Shown: piece by piece, positions 24,979 to 32,970 of the stretch
Numbering within the stretch: the stretch's first letter is position 1
Layout: every line of letters starts with the position of its first letter
Source: Acidiferrobacteraceae bacterium
GTDB taxonomy: Bacteria > Pseudomonadota > Gammaproteobacteria > Arenicellales > UBA868
Direction: 5' to 3'
DNA: 39,067 nt
NCBI GenBank assembly: GCA_002726415.1
Contig: PBSU01000069.1
Span: 1-39,067, forward strand
Position numbers and translations under genes: made by a program
Notes under the pieces: model-generated
Databases searched by the model: none
Told to the model about the DNA's origin: nothing
Seen by the model: the letters and a program-made list of their open reading frames with translations, nothing else

Positions 24979-25968
24979 GTGTCTTTCAAGGCTTTCAGAA
25001 TACACCAACAGGAAAAAGGTGTCAGCGCCGGATTTGAGCAGATGCAGGTTGATGATCTGACTGAGGGAGAGGTGGTGGTCCGCGTTTCTTTCTCAGGGAT
25101 CAATTATAAAGATGCTTTGGCCGCCACCGGGAAGGCGAAAATCTTGCGGGCAGCCTCACTCAATGGAGGAATCGATTGTGCCGGGGTCGTCCAAAGCACG
25201 CAAAGTGCGGCATTTGGGGTCGGCGATTCCGTGCTGGTGTGTGGTTGCGGGCTCTCGGAAATCCGCGATGGTGGTTACGCTGAGTTGGTCCGGGTCCCCG
25301 AGACCTGCGTCGTGGCTTTGCCGAAGGGGCTCGAGTTGCGTGATGCAATGGCTATTGGGACGGCAGGCTTTACGGCCGCGTTGGCGGTGATTCGTCTGGA
25401 ACAAAATGGCCAGAGTCCTGAGCACGGCCCCATGCTTGTGACCGGCGCAACCGGTGGCGTCGGCAGTATCGTGATCGGTATGCTGGCAGCCAAGGGTTTC
25501 GAGGTTATTGCGCTGACAGGTAAGTCTGACCAACACGATTACCTGAAGCAACTGGGTACTACAGACTTTCTTGACCGTCACAGCCTCGAGATGGGAACTC
25601 GGCCCCTCGAAAAGGGCCAATGGGGCGGGGCGGTGGATAATGTGGGGGGTGAGACCCTCGGGTGGCTGACACGCTCGGTCAGACCCTGGGGCAACATAGC
25701 CTCTATTGGTAACGCCAGTGGTATCAAGCTTGAGACCACCGTGATGCCGTTTATTCTGCGCGGTGTCTCACTGCTGGGAATCAACTCCATCGAGATGCCC
25801 ACCGCATTGCGTAACCTGGCCTGGCAGCGCCTGGGTGAGGACCTTAAGCCTGCGCATCTGGACTTGATTGCACCGCGAACGATTGCGTTCGATGAACTCC
25901 CCGGGGCCTTTGAGAGTTACGTGGCCGGGACGGTGACAGGGCGCACCGTTGTCAGGATCGGGCATTGA
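24979..25968 (+). CDS. Acryloyl-CoA reductase-type oxidoreductase (AcuI/YhdH family)
   Basis: 329 residues from GTG 24979, the usual length of the family. MDR fold: VRVSFSGINYKDALAATGK, GIDCAGVV, GTAGFTAALAV, NADPH-binding VTGATGGVGSI near residue 153, and GVSLLGINSIEMP near the C-terminus, which is characteristic of YhdH/AcuI. These enzymes reduce acryloyl-CoA to propionyl-CoA with NADPH, both as a detoxifying step and at the end of DMSP/acrylate catabolism. AAGGAG lies about 11 bases upstream; the open frame continues to 24880 but those residues do not fit the family. A four-base overlap joins it to the thioesterase gene. Confidence 0.9.
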   Translation: MSFKAFRIHQQEKGVSAGFEQMQVDDLTEGEVVVRVSFSGINYKDALAATGKAKILRAASLNGGIDCAGVVQSTQSAAFGVGDSVLVCGCGLSEIRDGGYAELVRVPETCVVALPKGLELRDAMAIGTAGFTAALAVIRLEQNGQSPEHGPMLVTGATGGVGSIVIGMLAAKGFEVIALTGKSDQHDYLKQLGTTDFLDRHSLEMGTRPLEKGQWGGAVDNVGGETLGWLTRSVRPWGNIASIGNASGIKLETTVMPFILRGVSLLGINSIEMPTALRNLAWQRLGEDLKPAHLDLIAPRTIAFDELPGAFESYVAGTVTGRTVVRIGH

Positions 25969-26420
25969 CACAAGATAACGAGAATCCAGAGGAAGTCTCG
26001 CGTCAGGACTATGGGTACTGGCTCCAGATGACCACCCGATGGGCCGATAACGATGTCTATGGGCATGTAAACAATGCGGTTTATTTCAACTACATCGATA
26101 GCGTGGTTAACCAGTTTCTGATAGAAAACAAGTTGCTGGATATCCACCAAAGTGCAGCGATCGGTTTAGTCGTGCAATCCCAGTGTCGTTTCTTCTACCC
26201 TCTGTCGTACCCGGGTGAAGTGGATTGTGGCTTGCGGGTCCGGCATCTGGGTCAGACCAGCGTGGGTTATGAAGTCGGAATGTTTCCTGCTGGTGCCCAG
26301 GCTGTCGCTGCCATCGGTGGTTTTACACATGTGTTTGTTGATCGTCATCAGCGTCAGCCGTGCCCGATTCCAGAACCGGTACGCCATGCGCTGCAGACGC
26401 TTACCCCAATGATGGAGTAG
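25965..26420 (+). CDS. Acyl-CoA thioesterase, 4-hydroxybenzoyl-CoA/YbgC-like hotdog fold
   Basis: 151 residues with the hotdog motif TRWADNDVYGHVNNAVYFNYID (catalytic Asp in WADNDVYGH), a signature of the 4HBT thioesterase family. It starts at TTG 25965, overlapping the reductase stop, so the two are translationally coupled. It probably releases a short acyl group from CoA; the specific substrate is not evident. Confidence 0.88.
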   Translation: MTQDNENPEEVSRQDYGYWLQMTTRWADNDVYGHVNNAVYFNYIDSVVNQFLIENKLLDIHQSAAIGLVVQSQCRFFYPLSYPGEVDCGLRVRHLGQTSVGYEVGMFPAGAQAVAAIGGFTHVFVDRHQRQPCPIPEPVRHALQTLTPMME

Positions 26421-26429
26421 TCAGGTCCG

Positions 26430-27278
26430 ATGTACCGAAAAAAAATGAGCAGTTCGATATTCCGGAAAGTGCCGCATAAGGCGGTAACGCTACTGGGCAT
26501 GTCTGGGTCTGGAAAAACCACTCTGGCTTCGCGATTGCCGCGGCACCACTGGTTTCATTATTCCGGAGACTACCGCATTGGCACGCGCTACATGGACGAG
26601 CCTATTCTGGATAACGTCAAGCGTGAGGCTATGAAGGTGCCTTTTCTGGCGGACCTGTTGCGCTCGGATTCTATTTACCTGTGCCATAACATCACCATCA
26701 ACAATCTGACACCGATTGCCAGTTTTCTCGGGATGATTGGAAACCCAGCGCTGGGTGGGCTCTCAGTAGCCGAGTTCAAGCGGCGCCAGGATTTACACCG
26801 GGCCGCCGAGATAAAGGCGATGCAGGACGTGCGCGGTTTTATGACCAAGGCGCAGGACACCTACGGCTATCCACACTTCATTAATGATGCGGGCGGTAGT
26901 TTGTGCGAACTGGATGAGCCCTCGGTTCTGGAGCGGCTGGCCGAGGATACGCTGATCCTGTATCTCAAGCCCTCGCAAGCCATGCTGGGTCAGATCATGG
27001 AGCGTTCGCTACGTGACCCCAAGCCCATGTACTACCAGAATGGCTTTTTGGACCGGGTTCTGCCGGAGTACCTGGCGGAGCAGAAGCTGGCGTCCTCAGA
27101 CGAGATCGTGCCCGATGACTTCTTCCGCTGGATGTTTCCACGCCTGGTCGAACACCGGTTGCCGCGGTACCAGGCCATCGCGGATGATTACGGTGTGGTG
27201 CTGGAAGCTGATCAGATAGACCATATCCGGGGTGAGGACGATTTCATCGAACTGATCTGCGAGGCCTTAGGCTCATAA
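26430..27278 (+). CDS. P-loop ATPase/kinase-like protein of unknown function
   Basis: 282 residues with a Walker A motif GMSGSGKTT (about 23-31) right after a short basic N-terminus, and a nucleoside-kinase-like layout: SGDYRIGTRYMD, NDAGGSLCEL, and ILYLKPSQ. No membrane segments. It shares one base with metA (TAATG), so the pair should be translated together. I do not recognise a characterised family. Possible roles are a kinase or regulatory ATPase linked to homoserine acylation, which is inference from coupling only. ATG 26445 is an alternative start. Confidence 0.75.
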   Translation: MYRKKMSSSIFRKVPHKAVTLLGMSGSGKTTLASRLPRHHWFHYSGDYRIGTRYMDEPILDNVKREAMKVPFLADLLRSDSIYLCHNITINNLTPIASFLGMIGNPALGGLSVAEFKRRQDLHRAAEIKAMQDVRGFMTKAQDTYGYPHFINDAGGSLCELDEPSVLERLAEDTLILYLKPSQAMLGQIMERSLRDPKPMYYQNGFLDRVLPEYLAEQKLASSDEIVPDDFFRWMFPRLVEHRLPRYQAIADDYGVVLEADQIDHIRGEDDFIELICEALGS

Positions 27279-28339
27279 TGCCTATCGTCGCCGATACCGG
27301 CCTGCCCAGCTTCGAGCGTTTCCGCCGTGAAGGCGGCGAGGTACTTTCTCCGGACCGCGCTGGATCGCAGGATATCCGCGAACTGCACATCGGGTTGATG
27401 AATAATATGCCCGATGCCGCGCTGGAACCTACCGAGCGTCAGTTCCTGCGCCTGGTGGGTGGGTGCAATCGCATTGCTCAGTTTTACGTTTATCCCTTTT
27501 CCCCGCCGCAGGTCCCACGTGGAGAGAGGGCTCAGGCGCACATTCAGCAGTACTACCATGATTTTTCCCAGCTCAAGGAGGCAGGGCTCGATGCCCTGAT
27601 CGTGACCGGGGCAAATCCGGTTTGTGCGCAGATTTCCGATGAGTCATTTTGGGAGCCGATGTGCGAGACCCTGGACTGGGCGGTACAGAATGTGACCTCT
27701 ACCTTGTGCGCCTGCCTTGCGACGCACGCAGCTTTTTTGCACTTTCATGGCATCGAGCGCCAGCCGTTGGCAGCCAAGCGTTGGGGCGTATTCAGTCACC
27801 GAGTAGCGCTTGAGCATCCCCTGGTGCGTAATGTAAACACCCGGTTTGATGTGCCACATTCACGCTGGAACGATATCAGTGCGGCACAGATGAGTGGTGC
27901 ATCGCAACTGGTACTGGCGCAAAGCGCCGAGGCCGGGGTTCATCTTGCAACCAGCGCGGATGGGCTGCGGCTGGTTTTCTTTCAAGGTCATCCAGAGTAT
28001 GACAACTTCAGCCTGCTCAAGGAGTATAAGCGGGAGGTCAACCGGTTCTTGGCCGGTGAGATTGACGATTACCCGCCCTACCCAGACTACTATTTTACCG
28101 AAGAGGCTTATCCCATCCTGGAGGCATACCAGAGCAGGGCGGTTCGGGCACGAGCACAGGGTGTCGCCTGCGATGAATTTCCCGAGCAGCAGGTTCCGGT
28201 AGATAACACCTGGGGTGACACCGGTAAGATCATCTTTAACAACTGGCTGGGTACGGTGTACCAGTTGACCGACCGGGACCGGCGCCGGCCATTCATGCCA
28301 GGGGTAGATCCCTCAGAGCCCTTAGCCCACATTTTTTAG
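27278..28339 (+). CDS. metA: Homoserine O-acyltransferase, MetA family (divergent)
   Basis: 353 residues of the MetA (class I amidotransferase-like) fold that acylates homoserine from succinyl- or acetyl-CoA. Seen: LMNNMPDAALEPTERQ, catalytic Cys C146 in STLCACLATHAA (CWxxQA in E. coli MetA), PHSRWNDI, and the His/Glu pair H238/E240 in GHPEYD. The segment that governs acyl-CoA choice reads TGANPV, where E. coli-like enzymes have TGAPLG or TGAPLE, so neither the succinyl nor the acetyl predictor applies directly. The C-terminal third is longer than in E. coli. It supplies substrate for MetY. Coupled to the upstream ATPase gene. Confidence 0.88.
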   Translation: MPIVADTGLPSFERFRREGGEVLSPDRAGSQDIRELHIGLMNNMPDAALEPTERQFLRLVGGCNRIAQFYVYPFSPPQVPRGERAQAHIQQYYHDFSQLKEAGLDALIVTGANPVCAQISDESFWEPMCETLDWAVQNVTSTLCACLATHAAFLHFHGIERQPLAAKRWGVFSHRVALEHPLVRNVNTRFDVPHSRWNDISAAQMSGASQLVLAQSAEAGVHLATSADGLRLVFFQGHPEYDNFSLLKEYKREVNRFLAGEIDDYPPYPDYYFTEEAYPILEAYQSRAVRARAQGVACDEFPEQQVPVDNTWGDTGKIIFNNWLGTVYQLTDRDRRRPFMPGVDPSEPLAHIF

Positions 28340-28348
28340 TGGTTTTTT

Positions 28349-28357
28349 GGGGGGGGG
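28349..28357 (+). repeat. Homopolymeric G9 tract preceded by T6
   Basis: Nine Gs directly after six Ts, ten bases beyond the metA stop. Such tracts are slippage-prone in replication and error-prone in sequencing. It lies outside coding sequence. Confidence 0.7.
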
Positions 28358-28419
28358 TTGCCGTTTAGGGTCGTTGGGCATCAGCCCACATTTAACCCAT
28401 TTTCTGTTAAACTTTTCAT

Positions 28420-28471
28420 GCGCCGATTTGATTATCAGCTTGCAGGCGCTTTACAAGTTTGCTAAAGCGAG
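28420..28471 (+). promoter_or_regulatory. SAM-II-type riboswitch aptamer
   Basis: The segment follows the SAM-II layout in order: P1 5' strand GCGCC (28420-28424), the conserved GATTT-A loop, TTGCA directly before the P1 3' strand GGCGC (28445-28449), an A-rich joining segment TTTACAAGTTT, then the conserved GCTAAA (28461-28466). It sits 110 bases upstream of betaine-homocysteine methyltransferase, and SAM-II elements are known leaders of methionine/SAM-cycle genes. An intrinsic terminator follows immediately, so the switch is expected to work by transcription attenuation. The pseudoknot pairing was only partly traced by eye. Confidence 0.75.
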
Positions 28472-28484
28472 CGCCGGTTGATGA

Positions 28485-28522
28485 ACCCGCTCTAGCAAAA
28501 GCTGGTGCGGGTTTTTTGTTTT
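28485..28522 (+). terminator. Intrinsic terminator (riboswitch expression platform)
   Basis: Stem ACCCGC-T-CTAGC / GCTGG-T-GCGGGT with an AAAA loop and one T-T mismatch, followed by TTTTTT-G-TTTT. It directly follows the SAM-II-like aptamer and precedes the methyltransferase gene, so it is the likely off switch. Confidence 0.85.
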
Positions 28523-28537
28523 AATGAACCCGGCGCT

Positions 28538-28573
28538 CTCCCGGGAACCCGCCTCGGGGTGCGCCCCCGGGAG
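28538..28573 (+). promoter_or_regulatory. Hairpin sequestering the bmt ribosome-binding site
   Basis: Perfect 8-bp inverted repeat CTCCCGGG (28538-28545) and CCCGGGAG (28566-28573). The 3' arm contains the GGGAG Shine-Dalgarno of the gene starting at 28582. Folding would block translation initiation, a second control layer after the terminator. Confidence 0.65.
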
Positions 28574-28581
28574 AAGCATTG

Positions 28582-29628
28582 ATGCCGGATAACATACTTG
28601 CAAACCTTCTGGCGGAACGCGATTGGCTGTTGGCCGATGGCGCCACCGGTACCAATTATTTTTCAATGGGCTTGCAGTCAGGCGACGCACCTGAACTGTG
28701 GAACCGGGTCTATCCGGATCGGGTGGCTCAATTGCACCGTGAATTTGTCTCGGCAGGCGCTGATATCCTCCTCACCAACAGTTTCGGGGGTTCAGCATAC
28801 CGGCTGAAACTGCACCAGGCTCAGGATCAGGTGACCGAGCTTAACGCTGCAGCCGCACAGATCGCCCGCGAAGTGGCCGATGCGGCGGGTCGTCCCGTCT
28901 TAGTGGCCGGTTCTGTTGGTCCAACGGGTGAGATTCTGCAGCCGGTTGGGGCCCTTGGTGCCGAAGATGCCCAGGCCGCGTTTGCCGAGCAGGCAAGCGC
29001 GCTTGCCCAGGGTGGTGCCGATATGATCTGGCTCGAGACCATGTCCTCCAAAGAAGAATTGCAGGCAGCCGGTGCCGGGGCTGCACAGTGTGGTCTGCCA
29101 GTTGTTGCGACCATGACTTTCGACACCAACGGCAGCACGATGATGGGTGTCCCGCCTGCGCAGCTGGTAGATATTTATCGTGAGACCGTGCCGCGGCTTG
29201 CGGCTTTTGGTGCTAACTGCGGGGTCGGCGCCGCTGATCTGGTGGGGGCCGTTCTGGCGATGCGTCGACGCATCAGCGATGCTGATGTGCTGGTGGCCAA
29301 AGCCAATTGCGGTATCCCCCAGTTTGTCGACGGCGAAATTCGCTACAGCGGAACCCCTGAATTGATGGCTGAATACGCCCGACTGGCACTGGATACAGGC
29401 GCGCGCATCATTGGGGGGTGCTGCGGTACCACACCAACACATCTGGCGGCTATGCACCAGGCACTGGTCAGTCACAAGGCCCGCTCGATTCCTGAGCTTG
29501 ATGCGGTCGTCGCTTCTCTGGGTCCGGTAGCAGCAGGCACCGCTGCCGCCTGCTCTGATCTTCATGGCGATGGGGGCCAGACCCAGCGCCGCACCCGGGG
29601 GAATCGCCGACGCCGGGCCTCAGGTTGA
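28582..29628 (+). CDS. bmt: Betaine-homocysteine S-methyltransferase
   Basis: 348 residues of the Pfam S-methyl_trans fold. Opening WLLADGATGTNYFSMGLQSGDAPELWN, TNSFGG, AGSVGPTGE and MMGV match bacterial betaine-homocysteine methyltransferase more closely than MmuM or MetH. Zinc-binding cysteines C213 (GANCG) and the C280-C281 pair (GGCCGTTP) are present. It transfers a methyl group from glycine betaine (possibly also DMSP) to homocysteine, giving methionine. The C-terminus ends in an Arg-rich tail. ATG 28582 is preferred over the adjacent TTG because of the GGGAGAAG site. Expression is probably reduced by SAM through the upstream riboswitch. Confidence 0.9.
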   Translation: MPDNILANLLAERDWLLADGATGTNYFSMGLQSGDAPELWNRVYPDRVAQLHREFVSAGADILLTNSFGGSAYRLKLHQAQDQVTELNAAAAQIAREVADAAGRPVLVAGSVGPTGEILQPVGALGAEDAQAAFAEQASALAQGGADMIWLETMSSKEELQAAGAGAAQCGLPVVATMTFDTNGSTMMGVPPAQLVDIYRETVPRLAAFGANCGVGAADLVGAVLAMRRRISDADVLVAKANCGIPQFVDGEIRYSGTPELMAEYARLALDTGARIIGGCCGTTPTHLAAMHQALVSHKARSIPELDAVVASLGPVAAGTAAACSDLHGDGGQTQRRTRGNRRRRASG

Positions 29629-29656
29629 TCGTTGACGAGGATGCTATGCTGAGTGA

Positions 29657-30583
29657 ATGAAACATGCGTTTATCATGGATCCGCTGGCACAGGTTAAGCC
29701 GCACAAGGACACCACCTATTTTCTGATGCTGGCAGCGCAGCAGTGCGGTCACGAGGTTTTTCATATCGACCCGACTTCACTGGCTCTGGAGCACGACCGC
29801 GCATTTGCCAGGGGATGTGCGGTCAGCGTATCCGACAGTCATGACGAGCCATTCACCGTTGGACCCGTTGCCCCGCTGGCGTTGGAGACCATGGATGTAG
29901 TCTGGATGCGTAAGGATCCGCCTTTCGATCGGGGATATTTTTACGCTACGTTGATACTGGATTATTTGCCCAGCTGTGTGCAGGTGGTAAACCGACCCGC
30001 CACGATCCGGGATTGGAATGAAAAACTGGCGGCGTTACGTTATCCGGCGCTCACACCACCTACGCTGGTCTCACGGGACCCAGCACAGATTGTTACTTTT
30101 CTCAGTGACCAGGGCCGTATCACCGTGAAACCGGTGGATGGCCACGGGGGGAAAGGGATTATATTTCTTGACGATGACGGGGAAGATGTTGAAGCACAAC
30201 TGCATATGGCGACGCATCAGGGCCGCCACTGGGTGGTAGCGCAGAAATACCTGCCTGCCGCTCAGCAGGGTGATAAGCGAATTCTTTTGCTCGACGGAGA
30301 ACCGCTGGGCGCCATTTTGCGGGTGCATGCTAAGGGCGCAGAACTCAATAATCTGGATCAGGGCGGCACGGCCCGGCCATCTACTTTAGATGCCCGTGAT
30401 CGCCAGATCTGTGATGCGCTTGCAGATGATCTTTCCTGTCATGGGGTACGGTTTGCCGGCATCGACATTATTGGCGGGATGCTAATCGAGGTGAACATCA
30501 CCAGCCCGACCGGGTTGCAGGAAATGAGCCGTTTCGATGGGCAAGACTACCACCATCGCGTGATTCAGGCCCTGGAGGTTTAG
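29657..30583 (+). CDS. gshB: Glutathione synthetase
   Basis: 308-residue ATP-grasp enzyme ligating gamma-glutamylcysteine and glycine. Seen: FIMDPLAQVKPHKDTTYFLMLAA at the N-terminus, VWMRKDPPFD, the glycine-rich ATP loop DGHGGKGI, and the C-terminal FAGIDIIGGMLIEVNITSPTG. Length is normal for the family (about 315). It lies 28 bases after bmt in the same direction, so it may also be under the SAM-II leader. Its stop is three bases from the end of the convergent ggt. Confidence 0.95.
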   Translation: MKHAFIMDPLAQVKPHKDTTYFLMLAAQQCGHEVFHIDPTSLALEHDRAFARGCAVSVSDSHDEPFTVGPVAPLALETMDVVWMRKDPPFDRGYFYATLILDYLPSCVQVVNRPATIRDWNEKLAALRYPALTPPTLVSRDPAQIVTFLSDQGRITVKPVDGHGGKGIIFLDDDGEDVEAQLHMATHQGRHWVVAQKYLPAAQQGDKRILLLDGEPLGAILRVHAKGAELNNLDQGGTARPSTLDARDRQICDALADDLSCHGVRFAGIDIIGGMLIEVNITSPTGLQEMSRFDGQDYHHRVIQALEV

Positions 30584-30586
30584 CGG

Positions 30587-32377
30587 TTACTCGCCTGAAG
30601 CAAGGCCCTCCCGCCGGGGATCTGCGCCGCCGAGCAATTGCCCGGTCGGTAGAATCTGAATCAGGTGCAAGCCGCTGTTCATATCACGAATTCGGGTTTG
30701 ATGGCCCAGTTTCTGCAAGGCTGCATCAGTCGATGGGGCTGAGGCATTCTTTTCCAGATCACTCGCCCCGTTTCGGTTGCAAAAGTGAGGCATGGATACG
30801 GCCTGTTGCGGGCTCATTTCCCAGTCGAGCACCCCAATCAGGGTTTGGGCAACATAACAGATGATCCGGCTGCCCCCGGGTGAGCCGGCAACCAGGATGG
30901 GCATGCCACCTGAGTCAAAAACAATCGTTGGCGCCATGGAGCTGCGGGGTCGTTTGCCCCCTTCAACCCGGTTGGCTACCTTCCGGCCATTGTGGGTTGC
31001 GACAAAAGCAAAATCGGTAAGTTCGTTGTTCAACAAAAATCCCTGAGTCATCAATCCGCTGCCAAACCCGGATTCGATAGTGGTGGTCATTGAGACAATG
31101 TTTCCCTGATTGTCGACAATGCTGAGGTGGCTGGTACCGGGTGCTTCGTGCTGGGTGAACGATGCGTTCGCTGATGTTGCCCCGGGTGGATGACCCGCCG
31201 GCGCCTTGCCGATAATGCTGTCGGCCTGGATTTTCCGGCTACGACTTGCGAGGTAATCCGGATCGAGCAGCCCGTTCACTGGCACCGGGGAAAAATCACT
31301 ATCTGCGATATAGCGCGCTCGATCTGCATAAGCCAGGCGGGATGCTTCCAGGATCAGATGGATGCTGTGCGGGCTGGGCCCCATCCGGGATAGATCAAAG
31401 CGTTCAAGCAACCCAAGAATCTGACCGACCGTGAGTGCCCCGGAACTCGGTGGCCCCATTCCGCAGATGGAATACCCACGGTAGGGTGCGCACACCGGGG
31501 GGCGTAAGATGGTGCGGTAGTGCGCCAGGTCTGTATCGGTCATCACAGCTGGCAGTGCCGAAGTTCCCTGAAGGGCTTGCAGCAACTTCGAGGCGATGGG
31601 ACCCTGATAAAAAGACGAAATGCCCTCGTGTGCAATCTGCTGCAAAGCCTTGGCAAAGGCCGGATTCTTCAGTTGATGCCCGACGGGCAGGGGCACCCCT
31701 TCGTCGGTAAGAAAGTATTCGCGAGTCGGCGTAAAACGTCTCAGGCCTTTGTCTGCCGCGCCAGCGATAGACCGGGCCAGACGGGGTGATACCGAAAAGC
31801 CCTGGGTCGCAAGCGTTATGGCTGGCGAAAACAGTTCAGCCCAGAGTTTCGTTCCGAAAAGATGATGGGCGGTATGGAGTAAGTGAAGCGTACCAGGCAC
31901 GCCCACTGCGCGCCCCCCAACCCTGGCATTGGGCCATTTCAGTAGCGTACCGTTGTGGTCGCGAAAATAATCTGCCCCGGCGGCAGCGGGGGCTGTTTCC
32001 CGACCATCCAGAGTCTGCAATTCCTGTTTGGCGGCATCCCAGTAGAGCATGAATGCGCCTCCGCCAATACCGGAGGACTGTGGCTCGACCAGGTTTAGTA
32101 CCAGTTGTGCTGCAATGGCAGCATCGACTGCATTTCCGCCGGTGGACAGGATGTCTGTCGCTGCGCGTGTTGCCAGCGGATGCGCAGTCACTGCCATGAA
32201 ATGTTGGGCGCGTACTTCAGGTTTTACCTGCCAGCCCGTTGCGGGTTCCGGGGCGGGCGTTGTTGCGGCGCGGATTGGATGAGTGAAGCCAAAAAGGGCG
32301 ATAAGGGTCGCCAGGATACAGGGCCACCGGCCTGGTCCGCGTTGTTGATGGCCGGAGGGTGCCGTTAAAGTAGTCAT
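30587..32377 (-). CDS. ggt: Gamma-glutamyltransferase
   Basis: 596-residue precursor with an N-terminal hydrophobic export segment (about residues 18-38, LIALFGF, A-x-A-like site), so it is probably periplasmic. The autoproteolysis/catalytic threonine is T415 in EAPGTSHLSIVD, with GSPGGSRII in the small subunit and the large-subunit VEPQSSGIGGGAFM. It cleaves the gamma-glutamyl bond of glutathione, giving cysteinylglycine. It faces gshB tail to tail and follows an RDD-domain gene by 15 bases. With gshB it can form a glutathione turnover pair. Confidence 0.94.
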   Translation of the reverse strand: MTTLTAPSGHQQRGPGRWPCILATLIALFGFTHPIRAATTPAPEPATGWQVKPEVRAQHFMAVTAHPLATRAATDILSTGGNAVDAAIAAQLVLNLVEPQSSGIGGGAFMLYWDAAKQELQTLDGRETAPAAAGADYFRDHNGTLLKWPNARVGGRAVGVPGTLHLLHTAHHLFGTKLWAELFSPAITLATQGFSVSPRLARSIAGAADKGLRRFTPTREYFLTDEGVPLPVGHQLKNPAFAKALQQIAHEGISSFYQGPIASKLLQALQGTSALPAVMTDTDLAHYRTILRPPVCAPYRGYSICGMGPPSSGALTVGQILGLLERFDLSRMGPSPHSIHLILEASRLAYADRARYIADSDFSPVPVNGLLDPDYLASRSRKIQADSIIGKAPAGHPPGATSANASFTQHEAPGTSHLSIVDNQGNIVSMTTTIESGFGSGLMTQGFLLNNELTDFAFVATHNGRKVANRVEGGKRPRSSMAPTIVFDSGGMPILVAGSPGGSRIICYVAQTLIGVLDWEMSPQQAVSMPHFCNRNGASDLEKNASAPSTDAALQKLGHQTRIRDMNSGLHLIQILPTGQLLGGADPRREGLASGE

Positions 32378-32392
32378 GATGGCAGATTCACT

Positions 32393-32839
32393 TTAGTTCT
32401 GGGTGTGATGTTCGGGACAACCGACCATGTGGGTTCGAGACAGCCGATCGTGCCAGGTGCGTTGGGTCGGATCTACTAATGCCCATAGGAAACCCAGGCC
32501 GAAGGCGGATAGCGAGAGGCAGGATGCGCCAAAGCGCCAGATGGCATCCTTCCAGGATAGTGATCGGCCATCATCTCGCACAACCTTAACGCGCCAGGCT
32601 TTCATGCCGACGGTTTGCCCCCCATGCACCCAGAATCCGCCGAGGTAGACAAAGCAGGCGATGAGCAGATATCCCCGCTTGGCCACGATCGTCCAGGCCT
32701 CGTCCGGGGCGAACTGATCAAGCACAGGCAGGGGTAGAGCAGCGATAAACAGAACTCCTGCCAGCATAAACATGTCGTAGAGCAATGCACCAAAACGGCG
32801 CGGTCGGCCAGCAGGCTGGAGTGATTGCGCTTCTCCCAC
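32393..32839 (-). CDS. RDD-family membrane protein
   Basis: 148 residues, three hydrophobic segments (about 21-41, 53-72 and 108-127). The RDD features are visible: RPRRFGALLYDM near the N-terminus (Arg and Asp), GGQTVGMKAWRVKVVRDDG, and WHDRLSRTHMV near the end. RDD proteins are small inner-membrane proteins, mostly uncharacterised. It is co-directional with ggt and 15 bases upstream, so they probably share a transcript. Confidence 0.9.
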   Translation of the reverse strand: MGEAQSLQPAGRPRRFGALLYDMFMLAGVLFIAALPLPVLDQFAPDEAWTIVAKRGYLLIACFVYLGGFWVHGGQTVGMKAWRVKVVRDDGRSLSWKDAIWRFGASCLSLSAFGLGFLWALVDPTQRTWHDRLSRTHMVGCPEHHTQN

Positions 32840-32970
32840 AGCTAGGTGAAATTAGGACGCCAAAGCCCCAGGGTGCGGGCGCGTAGCGATGTGATGCTGA
32901 TTGGTATGAGTTTCATCCCCCGCCTGTCCACACGTTATCCACAGCTTGTGCACAGTGATCTTGTGCAAAC

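Noticed and set aside
28371-28390. Hairpin TGGGC-ATCA-GCCCA after metA as an intrinsic terminator
   Set aside because: The stem is only five pairs and no T-run follows; at most a weak 3' hairpin.
31058-31070. Third copy of the AAACCCGGATT segment inside ggt
   Set aside because: Only about 11 bases match and they encode conserved ggt residues, so chance is the simplest explanation.
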